Assembly: GCA_016930635.1 (NCBI GenBank)
Contig: JAFGGI010000023.1
Coordinates: forward strand, 1-33,201
DNA: 33,201 bases
Direction of reading: 5' to 3'
Origin: Sedimentisphaerales bacterium
GTDB taxonomy: Bacteria > Planctomycetota > Phycisphaerae > Sedimentisphaerales > UBA12454
Shown here one piece after another: positions 6,465-13,519 of the stretch (positions are counted from its first letter, which is position 1; every line of letters begins with the position of its first letter). The notes under the pieces are model-generated. The model saw only the letters and a program-made list of their open reading frames with translations, was not told where the DNA came from and did no database searches. The position numbers and the translations under genes were made by a program.

Positions 6465-7927
6465 CCAAATTTTTCCATTATTTCTATCAGACCATCAATA
6501 GTATGTTCCTGTGCTTCGACAGTCGGCATGATACCAAAATTTTTCAAGGTATCAGAAGTGGCCGGGCCTATAGACGCTATTTTTATTTTCTTTATCTCTT
6601 TCGGGTCAATATTTTCGAAGAAGCATCTAACAGCAAAGCTGCTTGCAAAGGTTATCCAGTCAACATTTCCGGAAAAGCTACTTTTCAGTCTTTCAGCAGT
6701 ATAGGTTGAGACCTGAGCAACTTCAGCCTTCGCTGCCTGAAGTTTTTCTGCTAATGTCAAATCTGCAAGAGCAGAACGAAGCAGCAGTATTTTTTTGCCT
6801 GCAGGGGCTTGTTCTTTTATAAAACTATCGGCAAGTGTTTTTGAAGTAAATTCTGCAGGCAGAAAATCAGCTATTATTCCAAACTCGCCAAGAGCATTTG
6901 CGGTTTCGCTGCCTATGCAGGCAATTTTGGCAGAGGCAAAGGCCCTGGCATCCTTACTAAATCCGGCCAAGGCATGGAAAAATACTCTAACACCTGTGGG
7001 GCTTGTAAAAAAGACCCAGTCAAAATCTCCAATTTTATTAATAATGTCTTTAACTTCTCTGGTATCGGTTAAATCCTGCAATTCAAATGCCGGACAACTA
7101 ATTGGGCAGGCTGCTCTGGCAGCAAGTTTATACGCAAAGGCAGCATTTCCTGTCACATCGCGGGTCATTAAAACTCTTTTACCGAACAACGGCTGGTTTT
7201 TCAGATAACTTTGACAATTTTTCCCGATTATCATTAAGGCAGGCGGCTCGATTTTTTCGACGGTGCATTTTTCAGCAATATCTGAGACTGCACCTTCGAC
7301 GATTTTTTGATTTTCCATCGAAGCATTTGCTACAACAATTGCATTTATATCAGAAGCGAGACCTGAGTCGACAAGTTTTCGGCAAATTTGTTTCATATTT
7401 GCAACGGCCATATAAAAAACTATTGTGCCGTTAAGTTTAGCAAGACTTTCAAAATCGACATCGATTTCTTTGTCTTTTGCGCCATGGCCTGTAATAAATG
7501 TTACCGCTGAAGCTGTGTCCCTGTCAGTAAGAACAATCCCGGCACAAGCGGCGGCTGCCGAGGCGGCCGTTATACCCGGGACAATCTCAAAATCGATATC
7601 GTTTTCAATCAGACATTTGATTTCTTCTGTTGCCCTGCCGAAAATCATTGCATCGCCGCCCTTGAGCCTGGCGATGGTTTTATGAACACTGGCCTTTTCG
7701 ACAAGCAAACGATTTATCTGTTGCTGGTCAATGGGATGTTTTGAGTGGTCTTTACCTACATAAACAAGTTCTGCGTCTGAGCGGGCAAAACTTAACAGTT
7801 CTTTGGCGATCAACCTGTCGTAAAGAATACAATCAGCCTGTTTGACTATCTGCAATGCTCTTATGCTGATAAGCTGCTGGCTGCCGGGGCCGGCACCGAT
7901 TAAATATACTCTTGTTTTTTTAGCCAT
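6461..7927 (-). CDS. cobA/hemD: Uroporphyrinogen-III C-methyltransferase / uroporphyrinogen-III synthase fusion
   Basis: The N-terminal part (about 5-240) is a SUMT/CobA methyltransferase that turns uroporphyrinogen III into precorrin-2 with two SAM. The C-terminal part (about 248-488) is HemD, which cyclises and inverts ring D of hydroxymethylbilane. The methyltransferase motifs are GAGPGSQQLI, ADCILYDRLI, RLKGGDAMIFGR, PGITAASAAAACAGI and VTFITGHG. The usual Asp-Pro after GAGPG is replaced by Ser-Gln here, and the usual Pro of GGDP is Ala. HemD shows VLMTR, FTSPTGVRVFF, IACIGSETANAL, ITFASSFAVRCFF and IASIGPATSDTL. CobA-HemD fusions are known in other anaerobes. ATG 7927 overlaps the hemC stop by eight bases, so translation is likely coupled. 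The fusion commits tetrapyrrole flux toward siroheme, the precursor used by the downstream ahb genes. Confidence 0.95.
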   Translation of the reverse strand: MAKKTRVYLIGAGPGSQQLISIRALQIVKQADCILYDRLIAKELLSFARSDAELVYVGKDHSKHPIDQQQINRLLVEKASVHKTIARLKGGDAMIFGRATEEIKCLIENDIDFEIVPGITAASAAAACAGIVLTDRDTASAVTFITGHGAKDKEIDVDFESLAKLNGTIVFYMAVANMKQICRKLVDSGLASDINAIVVANASMENQKIVEGAVSDIAEKCTVEKIEPPALMIIGKNCQSYLKNQPLFGKRVLMTRDVTGNAAFAYKLAARAACPISCPAFELQDLTDTREVKDIINKIGDFDWVFFTSPTGVRVFFHALAGFSKDARAFASAKIACIGSETANALGEFGIIADFLPAEFTSKTLADSFIKEQAPAGKKILLLRSALADLTLAEKLQAAKAEVAQVSTYTAERLKSSFSGNVDWITFASSFAVRCFFENIDPKEIKKIKIASIGPATSDTLKNFGIMPTVEAQEHTIDGLIEIMEKFG

Positions 7928-8837
7928 TGTTCAAAAGCTCCGAAGCACCGGCTGCCAAAAGCTGGTCCGCTAAATCCCTTGCGATTTTTTTTGCTTCTGC
8001 AACCGGGCCTTGCAGGCGGCAATTAATAAAGCCATCTGTCTGTCCATCAGAGACAAATGCATAAATTATTATATCATTTTCTTCGATTTTTGCAAACACA
8101 CCGGCCGGGGCGTGACAACCTGCTTTTATATGATGCCAGATAAGCCTTTCCGTATCGGAGCTGATTCGCGACTGTTCGTCGTCAATTGCAGAAAGTAAAT
8201 TTATAGTATCAGTATCTGCCGCTCTTGTCTGGACGGCGATTGCGCCCTGGGCCGGGGCTGGAATAAATTCCGTCGGGTCGAATATTACGGAAATCTTATC
8301 TGTCAGGCCCAATCTTTCCAGGCCGGCATAAGCAAGGACAGATGCATCGTATTGGCCGCTGTTAACTTTTTCTACTCTTGTCGGCACGTTGCCCCTTATC
8401 GGTTCGCAGATAATATCGGGGCGTAACTTTAATATCTGTGCCCTTCTGCGCAGGCTTGATGTGCCAACTTTAGCGCCTTTGGGTAAATCTTTTAACGATT
8501 CGATTTTCTGTGCGGCAACCAAACAGTCCTGGCAGAATCGTCTATCGAGTACTGCAGCAGTTATAATATCTTTTGGTTCTGCTATCGGTAAATCCTTGTA
8601 ACTGTGCACCGCTATATCGGCTTTGTTTGAGCGTAAAGTCTCTTCAATGGCAGCCGTGAAAAAACCTGTCTCAGATAACTTCCACAAAGGCTTGTTCCTA
8701 TCGATATCGCCTTTGCTTTTTATCTCGACTATCTCAAAATCAATGCCGGGATGCACCTTCCTCAAAGCCTTAATCACAATCTGAGTCTGGATCAGGGCTA
8801 AACTGCTCGAACGTGTTGCTATCCGGAATTTGGTCAT
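7920..8837 (-). CDS. hemC: Porphobilinogen deaminase (hydroxymethylbilane synthase)
   Basis: HemC polymerises four porphobilinogens into hydroxymethylbilane in the cytosol, using a covalently bound dipyrromethane cofactor. From ATG 8837 the protein has 305 residues, the normal length. Visible motifs are IATRSSSLALIQT at the N terminus, the catalytic-Asp region VHSYKDLP, GTSSLRRRAQ, IRGNVPTRVEK, LAYAGLERLG and PAPAQGAIAVQ. The cofactor cysteine is C241 in AGCHAPAG. A TTG one codon upstream is possible but less likely. It is the first gene of the operon, transcribed away from the TPR/alpha-CTD gene across a 314-base divergent region. Neither hemA nor hemL is adjacent, so 5-aminolevulinate synthesis must be encoded elsewhere. 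Confidence 0.97.
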   Translation of the reverse strand: MTKFRIATRSSSLALIQTQIVIKALRKVHPGIDFEIVEIKSKGDIDRNKPLWKLSETGFFTAAIEETLRSNKADIAVHSYKDLPIAEPKDIITAAVLDRRFCQDCLVAAQKIESLKDLPKGAKVGTSSLRRRAQILKLRPDIICEPIRGNVPTRVEKVNSGQYDASVLAYAGLERLGLTDKISVIFDPTEFIPAPAQGAIAVQTRAADTDTINLLSAIDDEQSRISSDTERLIWHHIKAGCHAPAGVFAKIEENDIIIYAFVSDGQTDGFINCRLQGPVAEAKKIARDLADQLLAAGASELLNNG

Positions 8838-8881
8838 CAAAACATCACTTTTAAAACATTTACCTCAATATAACCACTTAT

Positions 8882-8909
8882 AGAATAGCATATTTGGCAG
8901 ATTTTGCCA
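8882..8909 (-). promoter_or_regulatory. Candidate sigma70-type promoter for the heme operon
   Basis: On the minus strand, TGGCAA (8904-8909) is separated by 16 bases from TATTCT (8882-8887), with TG one base upstream of the -10 (extended -10). An imperfect TGGCA/TGCCA inverted repeat overlaps the -35. The match is moderate and no start site is known. Confidence 0.35.
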
Positions 8910-9040
8910 CCCTGTGACATCCCAGCCTTCGATGAATCTACGGCGGGTAAACACCTGGGCTCTGATTCCAAGAATCCGTTCGTCAACATTCGCGGCTCTG
9001 GGACCCCCTAAAAACCTCAAAATCAGCCTGTAAATGGCTA

Positions 9041-9068
9041 TTGCAAATCATTTTAGTTACGCTATAAT
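9041..9068 (+). promoter_or_regulatory. Sigma70-type promoter for the TPR/alpha-CTD gene
   Basis: TTGCAA (9041-9046), a 16-base spacer and a perfect TATAAT (9063-9068). The ribosome site AGGAG (9138-9142) and ATG 9152 lie about 80 bases downstream, leaving a 5' leader of roughly 75 bases. Confidence 0.6.
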
Positions 9069-9069
9069 A

Positions 9070-9086
9070 CCCTGTTTGCAACAGGG
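9070..9086 (+). promoter_or_regulatory. Perfect palindrome at the transcription start region
   Basis: CCCTGTT (9070-9076) and AACAGGG (9080-9086) form a 7-bp inverted repeat around TGC, immediately downstream of the TATAAT box and across the expected +1. It could be an operator or a 5' mRNA hairpin. The spacing does not fit the gamma-proteobacterial LexA box. Confidence 0.5.
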
Positions 9087-9151
9087 AAATCCGAAATTAG
9101 AATACCAAATAACCAAAATTACAATGTTTTAAATAATAGGAGCAAAAGATA

Positions 9152-10468
9152 ATGGTAGCGATAAGCCAGCCTCAGGTCGATTTGTTAAGTGCTGAAAATG
9201 TTACTCTCGAAGCTATTGCTTCGACGGCAGAATTTGTAAACTCCAGTGAGCGAAACAAACTTGATTTTACTCAAAAAGTTAACGAGGAAGCCTCAAAACC
9301 CGGCAGAAAAAACTATCTCGGATTAGGTTCTGCCCTTGCGATACTGGGTAAATATGATGCCGCGATAGAGACACTTGAAAAGGCCGATGAAAGTAAAGAG
9401 AAATACTTCGAACTGGCTTTTTGTCTGCGGAAAACAGAAGAATATGACAGAGCAATCGAATCACTCGACAAAGCCGGCAACATAGGCGCTGACGGACTGG
9501 TTGTTAATTGCGCAAAAGCATCCATATACAGAGTAAAAGGTGATTTTGAAAAAGCCTTAAAAACACTGTCAGCATATGAGAATTATCAGAAAGTAAGCGC
9601 CTTATATCATTATACGCTCGGCAGATGCCTGCAAAGTCAGGGCAAGTATGACGAGGCTATTGAAAATTATCAGGCAGCGGTAGAAATCGAACCAACTCAC
9701 CCGAAAGCGCTGTTCCATCTTGCATTTCTGCTTGATATCAGGGGTGATGAGGAGGCTGCTATCAACTACTACAAGCAGTTGATAGGAAACGGGCCTGTAT
9801 ATGTCAGTGCCCTGCTGAACATGGTCGTACTCTACGAAGATATGGGTGAATACGACAAGGCGTTTAAATGTGTCAACCAGGTTCTCAAATTTCATCCGAA
9901 TAACGAAAGAGCGATACTTTTTAAAAAGGATATCGAAAGTTCCAAGACAATGCTTTATGACGAAGAAATCGAGAAGTCGAAAGATATTCAGCACAGAACT
10001 CTTGAGACGCCTATTTCTGATTTTGAACTTTCCGTAAGAAGCAGAAACTGTCTTAAAAAGATGAATATTTTTACTATCGGCGACCTGATGAGAATTACAG
10101 AGACCGAATTGCTTGCTTATAAAAACTTCGGCGAGACATCACTTAATGAAATCAAACAGATGCTTGAATCGAAGGGTTTAAGGCTCGGTATGGCGATAGA
10201 AGGTAAGCCGACACCGTCAATTCTGCCGGAAATACTCGAATCTGAAACTGATATAGACCCTGAACTGCTTAACAAACCTCTGGCTGATTTTGAGATGTCC
10301 GTCAGAGCAAGAAAATGTCTGGAACATCTGAATATCAGAACTATTGGCGATATCATTGGAAAAACAGAGGCCGAGCTGCTCGGCGTCAAGAACTTCGGTG
10401 CTACAAGCCTAATAGAAATAAATCAGATTCTCGAGCCGCTCGGATTGTCTTTGCGCAGGCTCGACTGA
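9152..10468 (+). CDS. TPR protein with two C-terminal RNA polymerase alpha-CTD domains
   Basis: Residues about 50-260 are tetratricopeptide repeats, for example LGRCLQSQGKYDEAIENYQA and the block starting at 189. Two copies of the RNA polymerase alpha-subunit C-terminal domain follow, at about 284-348 and 374-438. Copy 1 reads FELSVRSRNCLKKMNI and copy 2 FEMSVRARKCLEHLNI. Both keep the Arg matching E. coli alpha R265, the main UP-element contact (R296 and R385). Asn268 is kept only in copy 1, Gly296 and Ser299 are kept in both, and Lys298 is Thr in both. There is no alpha N-terminal domain, so this is not RpoA. DNA binding, or contact with transcription factors that normally touch alpha, is an inference. 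The downstream gene starts 12 bases later and is probably cotranscribed. I recall similar TPR-plus-alpha-CTD proteins in planctomycetes, with unknown function. Confidence 0.85.
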   Translation: MVAISQPQVDLLSAENVTLEAIASTAEFVNSSERNKLDFTQKVNEEASKPGRKNYLGLGSALAILGKYDAAIETLEKADESKEKYFELAFCLRKTEEYDRAIESLDKAGNIGADGLVVNCAKASIYRVKGDFEKALKTLSAYENYQKVSALYHYTLGRCLQSQGKYDEAIENYQAAVEIEPTHPKALFHLAFLLDIRGDEEAAINYYKQLIGNGPVYVSALLNMVVLYEDMGEYDKAFKCVNQVLKFHPNNERAILFKKDIESSKTMLYDEEIEKSKDIQHRTLETPISDFELSVRSRNCLKKMNIFTIGDLMRITETELLAYKNFGETSLNEIKQMLESKGLRLGMAIEGKPTPSILPEILESETDIDPELLNKPLADFEMSVRARKCLEHLNIRTIGDIIGKTEAELLGVKNFGATSLIEINQILEPLGLSLRRLD

Positions 10469-10480
10469 GAAACGCCGAAT

Positions 10481-11716
10481 ATGAAGCATGAAGCAAAATT
10501 CGCAATCCCGCCTGCCGTGGGTTTACTGCTGCTTCTTACGGCAGGTTGGGGGCCGATTAGCCAGGCAGGTATTAACAATCATATCGGTGAACCTGTTATC
10601 AGGGTCCTGCTCGACAAACAAATTTCAACGGCATCTCTAAAAATCAACTCTTCATATAAATTGATCAGCCGTGACAGCGCTGAAGTATTTAATGCAAAAA
10701 AGACAAAAGGCACTATTCAGATAAAACTCTCTCAAAACGGCATAAATATAGGCGAGCAGTTATTTAAGACAAAATGTCTTCTAATAGAACCCCGGAGCAA
10801 CACACCCTTTGCGATTAACAAACAATCGTATAGGGGCAGTTGCGAACTGGTTATCAATGATGATGGTAAAACAATGTCGATAATAAACAATGTCGCCCTT
10901 GAAACATATCTTGCAGGAGTTGTTTCCGCTGAGATGCCCAGCTATTGGGACAAAGAAGCTTTACGTGCCCAGGCTATCGCGGCAAGGACATATTGTCTTT
11001 ACATAAAATCAAACTTCGGCAAAAAACGCAACTGGGATGTCATGGCAACTCAGGCAAATCAGGTCTATAAAGGCATCGTAGCTGAGACCCTGCGAACTAA
11101 TGATGCCGTTAAAAGTACCGATGGTATGGTTCTTTGCTGTAAGCAGGATTCAGGGACATGTGAATACTTTCCTGCATATTACAGCTCGGTCTGCGGCGGG
11201 CATACCGAAGATACCAAAAACATCTTCGGCGACAGCTTCAGCCCGCTGGCGGGTGTGCCTTGTCCGTACTGCAGCGAGACTGCAAGACTGAGTCTGTTCT
11301 TTTGGCCGATGGCAAAGTTCGATAAAAATTACGTAACTGAACAAATCATTAAAAGATATCCCAAGCTGAAAGATCTGGAAAAAATAGAAAATATAGAACC
11401 GATTAAAGTAAATACCTATGCTAATGGTTTTAAAAGAATTATTACTGTAAAATTAACAGGCTCTTCCGGGAAAACCGGTATATTGCGTGCCGAGGATTTG
11501 CGATTGGCAATTGACCCTACCGGTGCGAAAATTCAGAGCACCAGTTGTACGATATCAAGAAGCGGAGACGAATTTTTATTCGTCTCAGGCAGAGGTTTCG
11601 GCCATGGCGCGGGCCTGTGTCAATATGGCGCAAGACAAATGGCAAGAGAAGGTAAAAAGGCCCAGGAAATTTTAAATTATTACTACCCGCACAGCAGAAT
11701 TAAAACGCTATATTAG
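10481..11716 (+). CDS. SpoIID/LytB domain protein, probable peptidoglycan lytic transglycosylase
   Basis: The SpoIID/LytB core is clear. VALETYLAGVVSAEMP carries the family catalytic Glu (E151), followed by WDKEALRAQAIAARTY, ATQANQVYKG and the C-terminal GRGFGHGAGLCQYGARQMA (370-388). Cysteines and a histidine at C238, H241 (VCGGHT), C261 and C264 (CPYC) could bind a metal, as described for some SpoIID proteins. Residues about 8-29 form a signal peptide or anchor, so it should act outside the cytoplasmic membrane by cleaving denuded glycan strands. The organism group does not make endospores, so a general cell-wall remodelling role is more likely than sporulation. It follows the TPR/alpha-CTD gene by 12 bases in an apparent operon. 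The ribosome site before ATG is weak. Confidence 0.9.
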   Translation: MKHEAKFAIPPAVGLLLLLTAGWGPISQAGINNHIGEPVIRVLLDKQISTASLKINSSYKLISRDSAEVFNAKKTKGTIQIKLSQNGINIGEQLFKTKCLLIEPRSNTPFAINKQSYRGSCELVINDDGKTMSIINNVALETYLAGVVSAEMPSYWDKEALRAQAIAARTYCLYIKSNFGKKRNWDVMATQANQVYKGIVAETLRTNDAVKSTDGMVLCCKQDSGTCEYFPAYYSSVCGGHTEDTKNIFGDSFSPLAGVPCPYCSETARLSLFFWPMAKFDKNYVTEQIIKRYPKLKDLEKIENIEPIKVNTYANGFKRIITVKLTGSSGKTGILRAEDLRLAIDPTGAKIQSTSCTISRSGDEFLFVSGRGFGHGAGLCQYGARQMAREGKKAQEILNYYYPHSRIKTLY

Positions 11717-11786
11717 GATACAGAAGATAAAAGAGTCAAACAAACAGACAACTATCTTGATTAATTTTGATATTTTCATATCTTTA

Positions 11787-13517
11787 TTACGGCTCATCCG
11801 CTGTGTATTCAAGAAACACATTTAAAAACATAAAAATATCACCCATGCAAGTGTCATTCATATGCGATGCTTCCCTCTTTAATGTAATAGAAACAAAATC
11901 GCCGGCAGACAGATCCGGAACCATACGACAAGATTCGTGAATAGTCTGTGCTGCTTCACAGACAGCAAGATTTTCATTCTGCGGCAAATAATAAGGGCTA
12001 TCCGGGATAACACCTGAGTTTGGTGCATGTGCAATACGTGTATTAAACCGGACAACTCTACTGCAAACCTGATCATTAGTCGGAGCCCATCTCCATTTAA
12101 ACAAAGCAGCAGTCCCGGCTCTAAAATCATTGGGAACAAAACCGGTGAGAACCACATATTCATCAGATGAGTCGTCAAAATACTGTCCATACTGGCCGTT
12201 TTGACTGCCGGGATCTGTAGTATTAAATTCATGATTCCAGTCCAGTGTGATCAACTTCGTTACAGAAGCTTTATAACCGGCGTTGTGTCTTATTATATTA
12301 TCAACACCAGAATCAATTATCGGTGTTTTTACAAATGATCCATCCTCAAACGTATTGCCTACCACAACACATGAATCAGCATTTAATTCAATGCCGTATT
12401 TCTCTCTTGATTTACCATCAAAAGAATTACCAATAATTTTAGTATCATCTCCGGTGTAATTCAGCTTAATGGCAGAATAAGTACCTTCCGACCCGACAGA
12501 GTTGCCATTAAACACATTAGCATTTATCACAACGCGCTGACCATAAGAATAAATTCCGTGCTGACAGTTTTGGAAGATATCACAGCCGGAAATAATCAAC
12601 TCGCTATTTACAGCCTTGATTCCAGCTATGCCCTGATTATAAGCAATAAAAGTGCCAAAGATGTTAATCTGAGAATATCCCGACATATTTATTCCACAGC
12701 CTATATTGTGTTCCGATATGGAATTCCATATTTTCAGGCCCCATGTACCATTATCAAAATGCATTCCATCCTGGGCACATTCACGTGTATAAACATGGTC
12801 TATCATCATGTCCCGCGGTGTATAACCATCATTATCGGTGATATGTATTCCATGACCAATATGACCTTCACAGTCACCGATAATCTTCATTTGTCTAATA
12901 AAAGCAAATCCTTCGTCTTCCGTTGGCGACCATTCGATAACATTCGTCTCGGCACCATCGGCAAGATAGATAAGAGTATTTCCCATACTCACACCAACCA
13001 AACCCACTTTCTGTTTGAGAATAATAGAATTATTTACATAAAAACTGCCGGCAGACAGATAGACAACGCCTCCAACAGAAGTGAGACGATCTATGGCTGC
13101 TTGTATCTGGACTTCATCAGCTTCACGATCACAGACATAATCAGCAACTTGCTTAACTGTCGGATCAGCATTTGAGGCTGCAACTAAAAAAGTGGCAGTT
13201 CCTTTTGTACCACCAATCAGAGGAGGATTGTCTGATACGAGCCAGAGGTCAACAAAACCGCTAAGGTCTTTGAGGTCTAATATGCCGCTTGAATCGTAGT
13301 CATAACCATCGCACCAGCCGTTGTCAGGATTACAGCACTGGCGCCAGTTTTTCGCAAAAAGAGCAAAATCCTCACCATTATACGTACAAGCATAACTCCA
13401 AGAGCCGGCGAGCAGAATGAAGGCAGCAATTATCAGAAAAAAGCCGCGACGAACTGCCAATCGTCTCCATGTTCCGCATTCCTCTGGAGCATGAAGCTTT
13501 TTTGTTTTCTTGTCCAT
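11787..13517 (-). CDS. Secreted right-handed beta-helix protein with dockerin-like module (paralogue 2)
   Basis: This 576-residue exported protein has a signal or anchor at about 26-42. A single dockerin-like calcium-loop module follows at 44-93, with DYDSSGILDLKDL and paired cysteines in CCNPDNGWC. A linker leads to the conserved block ATFLVAASNADPTVKQVADY and the start of the pectin-lyase-type superhelix (DEVQIQAAIDRL, GGVVYLSAGSFYV). Repeating Asn- and Gly-rich turns run to about residue 410. The C-terminal ~150 residues form a separate beta domain containing GDFVSITLKREA and FLNVFLEYTADEP, resembling domains seen in phage tail-spike and virion proteins. Catalytic residues are not identifiable, so polysaccharide lyase activity is only possible. 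It starts two bases after the stop of its upstream paralogue, and both share the N-terminal layout, so this is a tandem duplication that diverged in its C-terminal half. Confidence 0.75.
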   Translation of the reverse strand: MDKKTKKLHAPEECGTWRRLAVRRGFFLIIAAFILLAGSWSYACTYNGEDFALFAKNWRQCCNPDNGWCDGYDYDSSGILDLKDLSGFVDLWLVSDNPPLIGGTKGTATFLVAASNADPTVKQVADYVCDREADEVQIQAAIDRLTSVGGVVYLSAGSFYVNNSIILKQKVGLVGVSMGNTLIYLADGAETNVIEWSPTEDEGFAFIRQMKIIGDCEGHIGHGIHITDNDGYTPRDMMIDHVYTRECAQDGMHFDNGTWGLKIWNSISEHNIGCGINMSGYSQINIFGTFIAYNQGIAGIKAVNSELIISGCDIFQNCQHGIYSYGQRVVINANVFNGNSVGSEGTYSAIKLNYTGDDTKIIGNSFDGKSREKYGIELNADSCVVVGNTFEDGSFVKTPIIDSGVDNIIRHNAGYKASVTKLITLDWNHEFNTTDPGSQNGQYGQYFDDSSDEYVVLTGFVPNDFRAGTAALFKWRWAPTNDQVCSRVVRFNTRIAHAPNSGVIPDSPYYLPQNENLAVCEAAQTIHESCRMVPDLSAGDFVSITLKREASHMNDTCMGDIFMFLNVFLEYTADEP

Positions 13518-13519
13518 TA

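Larger units (their letters stand above)
8838..9151. other. Divergent intergenic region between hemC and the TPR/alpha-CTD gene
   Basis: No gene is seen. The left part holds a candidate leftward promoter for the heme operon, and the right part holds a rightward promoter with a palindrome at its start point. The middle (about 8910-9030) is more G+C-rich and has only a loose CCCAG (8921-8925) / CTGGG (8955-8959) pairing with a long loop. I recognise no riboswitch there. Confidence 0.6.

Noticed and set aside
6421-6468. Extension of ahbC to a TTG start at 6468
   Set aside because: The extra 16 residues are encoded by the hairpin repeat and would begin before the cobA/hemD stop; ATG 6420 gives the expected AhbC N terminus.
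11769-11789. Terminator between the SpoIID-type gene and the beta-helix gene
   Set aside because: The GATAT/ATATC stem is only 5 bp and A+T-rich, followed by a broken T stretch; too weak to call.
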